Shown: positions 1 to 7,725 of the stretch, in pieces
How the letters are laid out: the number at the start of each line of letters is the position of its first letter
How positions within the stretch are numbered: the first letter of the stretch is position 1
Origin: Porogramme epimiltina
Lineage: Eukaryota > Basidiomycota > Agaricomycetes > Polyporales > Polyporaceae
Direction: 5' to 3'
Length of the DNA stretch: 14,907 bases
Assembly: GCA_900155495.1 (NCBI GenBank)
Contig: FTLJ01000730.1
Location: 1 to 14,907 of the forward strand
Translations under genes and position numbers: made by a program
Notes under the pieces: generated by a model
The model's database searches: none
Seen by the model: the letters and a program-made list of their open reading frames with translations, nothing else
What the model was told of the DNA's origin: nothing

Positions 1-227
1 TAGCGACGTTTGGGGTACTCACGAGCTCCTTCATGACCTCGTTCACCCTCTCTCCTGCGAGTGTGCCCTTGACAAAGATGGCCGTGCGTAGGTCCTCGAC
101 CTCCTTCGGCTCACGGGCCTGCTGAACCCGCTTTGAGCGGGCACTTTTTTTGGTTTTCTGTCGTGAAAAGGGGTTAGTGTGTGCGCTGTGTGCTCTTAAG
201 GACGACTTGCACTGTCCGAAGCATCAT
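1..227 (-). CDS. RPF2: RPF2-like ribosome biogenesis protein (Brix family), 5' part only
   Basis: Rpf2 family proteins are nucleolar and, with Rrs1, help bring the 5S RNP into the pre-60S ribosome. Seen here: ATG codons at 227 and 224 (context CACCATGATG), a very short first exon reading MMLRT, an intron ending at 158, then a 45-codon exon at 157-23 containing RSKR, AREPKEVED, TAIFVKGT and VMKEL. It ends at a good donor (GTGAGT, first base 22) and the rest lies outside the window. These motifs match the N-terminus of Rpf2 in yeast and human as I remember it (RTVKPK..R.KR, REPKL.E, FI.G, ...DL.ALKKP). The first donor is weak. GTGCAA at 212 gives a 55-nt intron and the tail length usual for the family; GTCGTC at 206 gives 49 nt and two more residues. 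The branch site is CACTAAC. Basis: sequence plus family knowledge; Brx1, another Brix protein, is less likely. Confidence 0.8.
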
Positions 228-652
228 GGTGCGTGCACAAGTGCGGGCGGGAACAAATTTCGAGCGGGGAAGTCGTTGACGTAGAGTCGTGTTGGGCTGT
301 GTGGACGACAGCGCAGCAGCGGTGGGGAAAAGCGGGGGACGAAACGGTGGGTAGGACTGTGCTCGTGGGGGCGTCTGCGCGAGGATTGAGGCAGGATTCT
401 CTCAATTCTGCAAGTCGCGCGCAACCGGCCCTAAACTGGCACACTGCAGCCAAATAAGGTCGCCAGCGCAACACTAAAGTATGCGCCCGGCTTCTTCTCT
501 CCCCATTTCCATCCATCTCCTGCCCTCTTCGTGACGTAGAACAGGTTCCTTTTTGGATATTTAGACGTCGCCACTGACAATATCCACTTGCAGATCCGGA
601 ACCCACGCAGCCCGTCTACCTCGACCCGCACATGTTCTCTTGAGGCGAAGGT
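228..652. other. Intergenic / 5' flank with one isolated intron-like signature
   Basis: This is the upstream flank of the RPF2-like gene. The only gene-like signal is on the plus strand: a 49-nt intron candidate at 545-593 (donor GTTCCT after ACAG, branch CCACTGAC, acceptor TTGCAG). It is followed by a short open stretch ending in VYLDPHMFS and a TGA at 649-651. I could not build an upstream exon with a start codon in the right phase, because a TGA intervenes at about 532. It may be a relic 3' exon, an intron in a UTR, or chance. Confidence 0.25.
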
Positions 653-1675
653 ATGGCGTTCAGGCTATGTCTGGTGAGGCGACAGGGTTTTTGCTGCTGC
701 GGTGCGCCCTTCTCACTCACCCTATGTTGCATGTACCATAACACACGCGCTCCCGACCCACGGGCACCCCATCCGCCTGCTTTGACGCATCAACCTCTTG
801 CCCGGGTGGTATGCGGACGCCATCTGACCACCCCCGCGTAGCCTCCCTTGTGCGCGAGCTCACCACCGTGCTCGCCCCCATGCCCACCGCCCGCGCTGCC
901 CATGCTGTCCCCATACAAAGAACACCGCCGCTTACGCTGCACAAAGGGCCGCAGTCTATGACCGGCCGCATCGCCCGCTCCTCCTGGGAGACCCTCATCT
1001 GCCTCTCCCCGGTGCGCCCTATTCTCTTTCTGCTTTCCGCTCCGGCTAAGGCTCACTCCCCACCTCGCTCTTCCGGAACGTTCTGCGCAGTGCGTGCAAT
1101 GTACGCGCACAATCGCTCTGTGCGTGCCCCGTGTCCGCCGCCGCGGCCACTGCTGCCATCTGCGTCGTACTATCTCGCGTGCGCACCCACATCCGACTAC
1201 CACCCGCGTGCACGCCCGCAGTGCCGCCCCTCCTCCCGTGTATCCGCTTCTGGGACCTAGCGGTGCACACGATTATCACAGCGACGGTACGGCACCTCCC
1301 TCCCCCCCTCTCGCAGATGTGCTCACTACGGTCCACACCTCTTTGTTCAATTCTTCTCTAACTTCTACCGTCCGCCCGCGCCCTGGATCTGCCCGACCCC
1401 TCACCTCATCATACACGGGGGCTTGCGGTGCCTATCTCTCTCCTCCACCACCGCGCCCGCTCCCGGAATGGCGCTCGCCCCTGCAACTTCGTCTTCCAAA
1501 CCGCCACCACCCGCCCTTGGTTTGTGGTCTTCGCTTCGCAAAACACCGCCGCACGCACGCCGGTCGCAAAGTACGGCTTGGACGCACACACCGCACTTGC
1601 ACGCGGGTCCATTGTGCACAACGATGCATCACGCACCATGCGTACGCGTGTACACCTAGGCGCACGCACAGCAGG
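653..1675. other. C-rich, gene-free stretch
   Basis: About 1 kb with strong strand asymmetry: the plus strand is very rich in C and in CCGC/CACC/GCAC words. Long open frames exist on both strands, but they are Arg/Pro/His/Ser-rich composition artefacts with no recognisable protein pattern and no convincing splice sites. I see no RNA gene and no terminal repeats. Confidence 0.4.
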
Positions 1676-1712
1676 TGGGCGTCACCGCCGTCGCCGCGCC
1701 CGTGATGGGTAT

Positions 1713-1979
1713 GTGTTGGACACGATCGTCTTCACGTTTTGGGACACGATCCTCGTCGAGATGGACATGCACGTCGGCTTCGAGCTCACCGCCAAGGCCG
1801 CGAACAACCTCGTCTTCGACAGTGCAACCAAGCCGATCGTGCCCATTCCCTCGAGCCGCCTCGCGACGACTGGCGTGAAGATGATGTCGATGACGCTCAA
1901 ATACAAGTATGTCCCCGAGGACGTGTCCCTCGGCTTCTACTGCAGTGGCGTAACTACTACCCCCAATGTACCGACGTAG
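1713..1979 (+). pseudogene. Unrecognised coding fragment (C-terminal 88 residues)
   Basis: I do not recognise this protein. The frame ends at TAG 1977-1979 and, unlike the C-rich DNA before it, uses GC-ending sense codons (GTC, CTC, ATC, AAG, GAG) as host genes do. It alternates hydrophobic and polar residues as beta strands would, with local strings such as FTFWDTILVEMD, HVGFELTAKAANNLVF and SMTLKYKYVPED. Immediately upstream, a balanced stretch (VTAVAAPVMGM, about 1680-1715) lies in a different frame after a CAG acceptor-like site, so a frameshift near 1712 or a lost splice junction is likely. No start codon or promoter could be placed. It could be the last exon of a real gene or a relic; I assign no function. 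Confidence 0.4.
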
Positions 1980-2123
1980 TGGCTAGTACAATGTATTTAG
2001 TATCGCCAATATATTTATTATCAATATTGTAACGAATATCCTGGTGGCCAGCGTGATTAAATGGCCCTACCCTGGCTATGCGCGACCTGCTGAAAGATCC
2101 CGGGTATGATCTGGTGAGGCTGG

Positions 2124-2169
2124 CCAGGGAATACCTGGCAGGCAGTTGTTGACCAGGGAATATCTGGCA
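2124..2169. repeat. Two 17-bp direct copies of an imperfect palindrome
   Basis: CCAGGGAATACCTGGCA at 2124-2140 recurs with one mismatch at 2153-2169, a period of 29 bp. Each copy is nearly palindromic (CCAGG...CCTGG). Related words (GGTGAGGCTGG at 2113-2123, GGTGAGGCCGG near 2210, CCAGGTATC near 2280) surround them, and an AT-rich block lies at 1990-2040. This resembles clustered protein-binding sites or the subterminal part of a small transposon, but I found no matching terminal inverted repeats. Confidence 0.4.
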
Positions 2170-3566
2170 CGGTAGCCATTGGCCGATGCGGCCGGGATCA
2201 CCGGGCCAGGTGAGGCCGGTCAACAGGTAGTTGAATCATGAATATTGAATGATAAGGCCATATGTGCCAGGGTCGGCGCTCCAGGTATCTATTGGTGGCA
2301 TTACCGGGTCCTTGCCAGCCCGGTGCCCTTTTGCTGATGCGGCGCTGGATCAATACGCGCGCGATTGCATTCACTCCAGTACGTTATGTAACGCATGCTA
2401 TAAAAGGATGTGAAGCGGACGCGCGTAACATGACGGTGAGGAAATCCGTGTTTTCCGGAAGCTTTCGGCACGTGCTCTCTCCCACATTTCTGGGCGCTTT
2501 GCAACTTCCACCCCGCGATGTCGACTTCCCCAAGTTGCGACCCTCACGCACCTCACGCGCCTTGTGCCGGGTCTGCTCTCCCTTGCTAGCCTCCGATGCC
2601 TTCGTGATTCGTCCTGCTCACTCGATAGTATCTCGCGTGCCGCTATCGCCCCCCCTCTGCTATTTGGGTACACTGCTGAAACATGCAAGGTGGGCGATGA
2701 GTACCTGACGCGGGCCTGATTGCGCTGATTATGGCCATATAAGCAGCGTATACGCAAAGTTGACGTTTGGCAGCTAAACGGGGCCTACTAGACCCGACGC
2801 CTCGTCGCGCACGATGGCCTCGCGCCCAGAGACGCTTCACTCGACAAGCCAAAGGCGCGCGACTAAAACGCAGCACCGTGCACCGACAAACATTGAGCGC
2901 CGTCCGCCGCGGTGACGAAGGGCGTGGATTGGCGCGCCCCAGGAGGAGAGTGTCGCCTGATTGGAACGAGGACGGGAGGTCGGAATGGGAGTACGGCGAG
3001 GACGGCTCCGGTAGCACCGCGGGCGGGCGTGCGGATCGATCTGGAGCCTACCTTGCGATTAAAACACTGCGACGAGGCGAGGACGCAAGATCGGATGAGG
3101 AGGGGCTGCTTGGAGATGCGCGATGGCGGCAATGCCATGCCACACGAGGATGCCCTGACCTGCGCGTGTCTACGTGTCTACACACCCGTCCGCAACCTGG
3201 TGCGTCCATTCATATCTATCCTATCGCACGCGATCCAGGCTCACTGAGGCGGGTGCCTACAGCGCACCCCGACTTCTCGCCGACCGAGTTCCTCGTCATC
3301 GGGGGCACGTTTGCTACTCTTCGCGCCGCGCGGGGCTAACGAAGCGCGTGCATGCGTCACACCACGCCTCGGATGGTTCGTGGCCGAATCCGCCTACGGG
3401 GACGGCGCACCCTCCCCAACGCGGCCGTCGAATGCGCGAAACCCGATCACGAGAAGCCGATGGTGGAAAGTCGAGTGGGGCGAGACATTGGGAGCTCACG
3501 CGCCCATTCGGATCGTGGTTGGTTAGGTTTTGGCGTCGGCAGGGGGCCATGACGGCGATGGAGTAG
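2170..3566. other. Gene-poor stretch with one weak ORF candidate
   Basis: A TATAAAAGG box at 2399-2407 lies 31 bp before ATG 2430. That ATG opens a 92-codon frame on the plus strand ending at TGA 2706-2708. The protein is basic and unstructured in appearance and I recognise nothing in it, so it may be chance. From 2760 to 3566, frames on both strands are Arg/Gly/Ala-rich without clear gene signals. Confidence 0.25.
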
Positions 3567-3773
3567 GAGTATGCCTACGTCCCGATGGGGCTGTGGTTTT
3601 CCAAGTACGTGTGCGCTTTCTTTGAGATCGACGGTGCGCTGATGCCGGGGGTGGCGATCAGGGGGTATGTGCGTGAGAGCGCGAGGGCGAGGCTGTAGGA
3701 CAAGGAACTGGTGGCGGATGGTGGATGGTATGTGTGTGCTTCCACCAGTGTCATCTGGTTACTCGTGCGCTGA
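3567..3773 (+). pseudogene. Possible decayed exon, family unknown
   Basis: One frame reads protein-like on both sides of a stop: YAYVPMGLWFSKYVCAFFEI, then PGVAIRGYVRESARARL, TAG at 3696-3698, then DKELVADGGWYVCA, with the frame closing at TGA 3771-3773. Another in-frame TAG sits at 3564-3566. Codons mostly end in G or C, like genes elsewhere in the window. I cannot name the family and see no start or splice sites, so this is called only as a likely relic; chance openness is possible. Confidence 0.3.
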
Positions 3774-4338
3774 CGGGGTGCGGACACAGGAAGGGTTTCG
3801 TGCGGAGTACTGTGCGGAGCGTGTAGTCACTATTAACGGGTTTCATGGCCCGCTGTCTTGTAATAGACCTATGACGCATTAGAACGGTTCTCATTTTTTA
3901 ATTGTGAACGTGCCCTGCAGTTTGGAATTCAGCTAGGTGATCCGAGCCGCCGTCCAGCCTGGGAATTCCGGCCCCGTTGAGCTACATCCATGTAGCTCGA
4001 AGTAGCCAACGTACCATGTACCGTGCGAGGCTAACGGACAAAGGTGCGCATCTTATTGTCATCGTCACCCTTCACATGCCACAGATGGACACCCGAGCCG
4101 CACTCGACCATGTTTGCAGCTGCCACGTCGACACGGGGCGAGGGGCACTGCTCGCATTGAGTACGTACTGCGGGACAACGCCCCGTAGAACGGCCCATCG
4201 TGACGTTTTCGCACTCGCAACTTAAAGCGTCCAACCTTCGGCCAGACAAACTAGTACGTACCGATAACTCTTGACTGCAATGGTACACTGGAATCTGACG
4301 AATGGAATGCACTCATTAGCTGCGCTACCGACCACATG
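3774..4338. other. No gene seen; contains a perfect short palindrome
   Basis: No convincing coding region. An ATG at 4016 opens about 69 codons on the plus strand (stop at 4223-4225), but the product shows no recognisable pattern. The clearest structure is the palindrome at 3979-3998, listed separately. Confidence 0.35.
3979..3998. repeat. Perfect inverted repeat, 9-bp arms
   Basis: GAGCTACAT and ATGTAGCTC flank a 2-bp spacer. It could form a cruciform or bind a dimeric protein; nothing around it identifies a role. Confidence 0.6.
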
Positions 4339-4339
4339 T

Positions 4340-4375
4340 GTATACTAGCGAGCCTGCCAGGCCCGGCTAGTATAC
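4340..4375. repeat. Stem-loop at the left edge of the palindrome array
   Basis: GTATACTAGC (4340-4349) pairs perfectly with GCTAGTATAC (4366-4375) across a 16-nt loop, which itself contains GCCT...AGGC. The right arm overlaps the first, diverged unit of the array at 4363-4700. Confidence 0.6.
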
Positions 4376-4700
4376 CGGATAGTGTCCGTCCGTGCGCCCT
4401 CCGCACGCGAGTGCTCCTTGTTGTCCTAGCACATCCCTTGCGGCGCGCGCCCTCGAGTGCGCGCTGATGGCCCGTCCGGTATACCGGACGGTGTCCGTCC
4501 GTGCGCCCCCGCGCGTACGTGCTTCGCTGATGGCCCGTCTGGCATACCAGACGGTGTCCGTCTGTGCGCCCTCCGCGCGTACGTGCTTCCCGCTGCACTG
4601 GCCTATCCCACGTGGCGCGCGCTCTGGGGTGCACGCCGATGGCCCGTCTGGCATACCGGACGGTGTCCGTCTGTGCGCCCTCCGCGCGTGCGCTTTCACC
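4363..4700. repeat. Imperfect tandem array with a conserved 20-bp palindrome per unit
   Basis: Four units share GATGGCCCGTC, a palindrome core, then GTGTCCGTC, GTGCGCCCTCCGCGCG and TACGTGCTTC. Cores are at 4363-4382 (diverged), 4472-4491, 4535-4554 and 4644-4663, so spacing is about 109, 63 and 109 bp. The core at 4472 is a perfect 20-bp palindrome (CCGTCCGGTATACCGGACGG). The one at 4535 changes both arms together (TGG/CCA instead of CGG/CCG), and the one at 4644 is intermediate. Both long spacers contain GGCGCGCGC and a GTGC(A/G)CGC word. Open frames cross the array on both strands, but they repeat with the array and look non-coding. Confidence 0.75.
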
Positions 4701-4932
4701 CGTGGAACGCACTCTCGTGTGGGCGCCGATTGCGCGTTGGGCCGCGAAAGCTCCTCGCCCCCAACACGTGAGGGGCTGTGGGGGCACGCCCAGCTGCATA
4801 CGCGCTGATAGGCGGGACTTTGTGGCGTTACCGTGGGATGGGGCAGATATTGGAATTGACTGAAGTGTGACGGTGCACCTGCGCCATACCATCCGGACGA
4901 AGGTTACTCTATCATAGTGTCATATGATGTGG

Positions 4933-4964
4933 CAATTGTCCGAGGGGTAGCGGTAGGACAATTG
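4933..4964. promoter_or_regulatory. Perfect 9-bp inverted repeat upstream of the H3-tail gene
   Basis: CAATTGTCC (4933-4941) and GGACAATTG (4956-4964) face each other across 14 bp, about 115-145 bp before the ATG at 5079. The arrangement fits an operator for a dimeric transcription factor; this is inference from position and symmetry. Confidence 0.45.
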
Positions 4965-4967
4965 GGC

Positions 4968-4980
4968 TGATAACTGATAA
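4968..4980 (+). promoter_or_regulatory. Paired GATA-factor sites
   Basis: Two TGATAA words (4968-4973 and 4975-4980) fit the HGATAR consensus of fungal GATA factors (AreA/NIT2 and White-collar types), which often use closely spaced pairs. They lie about 100 bp before the ATG of the H3-tail gene. No binding has been shown. Confidence 0.4.
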
Positions 4981-5028
4981 CATAGGAGTGCAGCATGTGC
5001 GTAGGAGGTCGAGCGCGAGCGCTGTAGA

Positions 5029-5036
5029 TATATAAG
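5029..5036 (+). promoter_or_regulatory. TATA box of the H3-tail gene
   Basis: TATATAAG lies 50 bp before ATG 5079, a normal spacing for a fungal core promoter with a short leader. Confidence 0.5.
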
Positions 5037-5078
5037 AGTATGTGCTGCTAGAACGGGGGATGGTGTAGGCAAGCCGCA

Positions 5079-7005
5079 ATGCCACGCACGAAACTCCGCC
5101 CCAAGAAGATTACCGGAGGGGATGCGCCCACGAGGACCTTGGGTACGTTGCTGCCGTTCACGTTTTGCGTATCACGTTAGATAATGCAAGTCCCCAGGTT
5201 GTCGTGTGAATCAGCCACCGAGAGAGTGCGAGGAGACCGCAGCCGCTGCCCCTAGCGTGGTTGGTCGCCCGAAGACTCCGGCGACCTACCTAGCAGGTCT
5301 TCCTGGGGCTCGCAGGAGTGCGTGCATTGCATAAATGAAGGCACCGACCATTCTCGAGGAACTGCCTGCGCGGGTGGCTTCTCAACACGCGCGCGCAGAG
5401 GTAGAAGCCCCCCGGAGTCCGCCTGCGAGGTCCGAGGTCGAGCAACATGCCGACTCAATGGACAGGGAGTTCGGGACTGTGGTGATCCCGCGTTTCGAGC
5501 CAGAGGGTGGCCAGGATGTAGGCGAGACTCGTTCGGAATAGTGTATTTGTGCTGAAGTGTCTGTCTCTAGTGGTGTGCCCTCTGCCAGAACGGTGGAGTG
5601 GTGATCTCGTGCAGCACTTGTCCGCGATGTGTCTGCCGAGATCATTTTCCGGCCCTGGACGAGTTTCCTGAGGAGCTCGTGGCGGAAGCGATCTTCATCT
5701 GCCCCAGTTGTCACGTACAACATAAATATACGAAGGACGATCCCATGCCGCCATATAAGGCGCATTTTCCGAAAGTCATCGTGGCCTTGGCTGATCTTTC
5801 TACTTAGGGCTTTTATTTGCAAAGAGACGGTGAACTGGTGGCTCTCAGGGAGCCGTTCATGCCGGTGGTCAATACGGGGTGTCGACCTGTGAACTCACAG
5901 CTAGACTCGGAACAGATCATCATCATTGTGATCGCGTTGAAGTCTTTGAGCCGGGAGGGCTGTCCGTCGCGCGCGATGTTTGGGGTCCTTCGCGTATTCT
6001 TCCAGCACGCTCCTTGGAAATTAGGGTACATCTGCGCGGTTTACGACTTACGGTATCAAGAAGATGCTGCGGAATATCGGAAGAAGATGGACTACGCTCT
6101 TAGCGATCTTTGCAGGTGAGTGTGCGTAATCGAAGATGAGCGGGAACTGACCACGTATGCAGGCCTGGCACTCGCGGTCGCGTCATCGTGTTCGTCAACT
6201 CGCACTCACAAATACGCACAGGCGACCTGTACTATAACGACGATGAGGCTGCCCCAGGTCTGAAGGCGGTAGGTCTACTACTCTTGTAGGTAGGTATTTC
6301 GTGCACGCTGATGACGCGCGTCCCTCAGTGGTTCAAGCATGTTCTATCAAACTCGCTTCGGAAGATTAGCCAATATCACTAACTCTCCATGGCGTTCATT
6401 TGCTGTGGCGCTCCGATCAACGCGCCAGGCCAGTTCAAGCGGTGGGTGAAGGAATGCGAGAAGTGACTCTCTATGTTGTGGTTTGTGATGAACGGGTCTG
6501 ATCGAGTTATTTCAGGCTAGGCGTGAAGCGTGCGTTTGCATTCACTCAAGCCTCCCTGCAGGGATCGCTTCTGGGGACGTTTTTCATCAACTACGCCACA
6601 CGGTATTACATCGAACATGCGCCGCTGACGCAAAGGAACGTCATGTGTGAACTAATTGCAAGCACAGTCCACGTCCAGCGCCATACCAACATCGTGGTGT
6701 TGCAGAGAGATGATAACGGCCAGCTAGATATCATGGAGTTTGTGTGGACCTCGAAGATGCGCCCGGCGGGTCAGGAGTTGCCAATGCAGTGCCCGGAGTG
6801 CGGATGCTTATATTCCATGAAGACGAGGCAATGTCAGGATGGGACACGCTTCGGGGTGAGGTGGAAGGTCCGCAATTGCAAGTACGCGAAAACGTTCGAC
6901 TTCCGCAAGGACGATGAATTCGAGCGCGTCAACAGAGGAGATAAGGGGCAGTGGTGGGTGGCGAATGGAGATGCAGTAGCTAGGCGGCGCGCACGGGGCG
7001 ACTGA
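5079..7005 (+). pseudogene. Histone H3-tail mimic / PHD-like finger protein, seven exons, two in-frame TAA codons
   Basis: Exons: 5079-5142, 5198-5517, 5571-5759, 5808-6115, 6163-6268, 6329-6462, 6516-7005; introns of 47-60 nt. All splice phases agree and the total is 1611 nt (537 codons with the stop). Residues 1-21 copy the H3 tail (starts MPRTK, then KKITGG and DAP). Residues 129-176 form a PHD-like finger: C130/C133, C142/C145, C150, H153, C172/C175. Residues 294-336 include RVIVFVNSHS..TGDLYY and then WFKHVL. Near 350 is AFICCGAPI. The C-terminus has MQCPEC (C466/C469), C495 and WWV. TAA interrupts codon 67 (5332-5334) and codon 347 (6380-6382) while the frame stays coherent on both sides, so I call it a decaying gene. 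An 81-nt intron (5318-5398) could remove the first TAA without changing frame, but lacks a clear branch site. From unverified memory, mushroom genomes carry many uncharacterised proteins of this build. Histone binding or decoy function is inference. Confidence 0.75.
5760..5807 (+). other. Probable GC-AG intron in the H3-tail gene
   Basis: The exon ends AAG and the intron begins GCGCAT, has a CTGAT branch candidate and ends CTTAG after 48 nt. Splicing here joins PPYK to GFYLQRDGEL in phase and removes an in-frame TAG. The only GT alternative (5775) would make a 33-nt intron. GC-AG introns are a known minor class; a mutated GT donor is the other reading. Confidence 0.55.
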
Positions 7006-7028
7006 GATGCACAAGCACTGGTGATCAG

Positions 7029-7096
7029 GTGAGTATCCGACGTTGGGACACCGTAGATGTTTCGGCGTCGGGAGGCTTACAACTCTACTTCCTTAG
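7029..7096 (+). other. Candidate intron just after the stop of the H3-tail gene
   Basis: CAG/GTGAGT at 7029 and CTTCCTTAG at 7096 bound 68 nt with a CTTAC branch candidate. It starts 23 nt after the TGA at 7003-7005. Either the 3' UTR is spliced, or the TGA is not the ancestral end and a further exon was lost. Confidence 0.4.
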
Positions 7097-7725
7097 ATAC
7101 TTTATCCTCGTAAGGATACGCGCGCACTGTGCTTGCCACGTGCATGGTGCGTTGCCGAGTTGAATGTAGGCTTTCGCGCGTATTCGGGCTATACCAGTGC
7201 TACGTTGAGGGTGTGTGGCTATGATTCACAATGCCTAGCGTGATTTTCTCAGGGCGGACGGAGTAAGTGGGCGACAGGTTCAAGGTGCACCAGACGCACT
7301 CGTTGCGCATCGCATGCGTACCAAGGGGGGTGAAGTCTTCGCTGGAGGAACATGCTCCCGACTGCCGCCCGTGTGCGCCACTGGTTCATCCAGTAACGCT
7401 TTACAATGTGCGCGCCGGACGCGATCACCGTTCGCTCGGGCCCCTACCCCAGGGCCCTGTCTCACCGAACCGATGAGCTCAGGCGAGGTATCGCGTTGTA
7501 GATTGGATCTCGGGATACAAATAGAAATCGTCGTATTCATCTATCCGAGTGGCGAGCCGCATATCCAATACACTCTATGCGATCCATTGCCCTTGCCACA
7601 CCGTCGTTGAGCCAGCCGTTTGAAGAAACGCGTCCTGAGTGAAGTTTGTAATCAGGTGCACACGTTGCGATCGACGTAGCAGCTCGAAGCGCGCGTACCT
7701 GTAAGCCCGCCGCGCAGCGCGCCGT
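7097..7725. other. No gene seen
   Basis: Short frames on both strands lack splice sites, promoters or recognisable protein patterns. This is probably the 3' flank shared by the H3-tail gene and the convergent glycine-heptad gene. Confidence 0.35.

Noticed and set aside
811..1705. Long open frames (up to 203 codons) on both strands in the C-rich stretch
   Set aside because: They overlap one another, are dominated by Arg/Pro/His/Ser from base composition, and lack splice sites and any recognisable pattern.
1428..1712. N-terminal extension of the 88-residue fragment, with weak peroxidase-like words (AKYGLD...NDAS)
   Set aside because: The match to heme-thiolate peroxidases is too short and the rest of the fragment does not fit that family; composition is that of the C-rich DNA.
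4251..4892. 213-codon minus frame across the palindrome array
   Set aside because: It merely translates the tandem DNA repeat; other frames are open too, and the repeat spacing does not keep frame.
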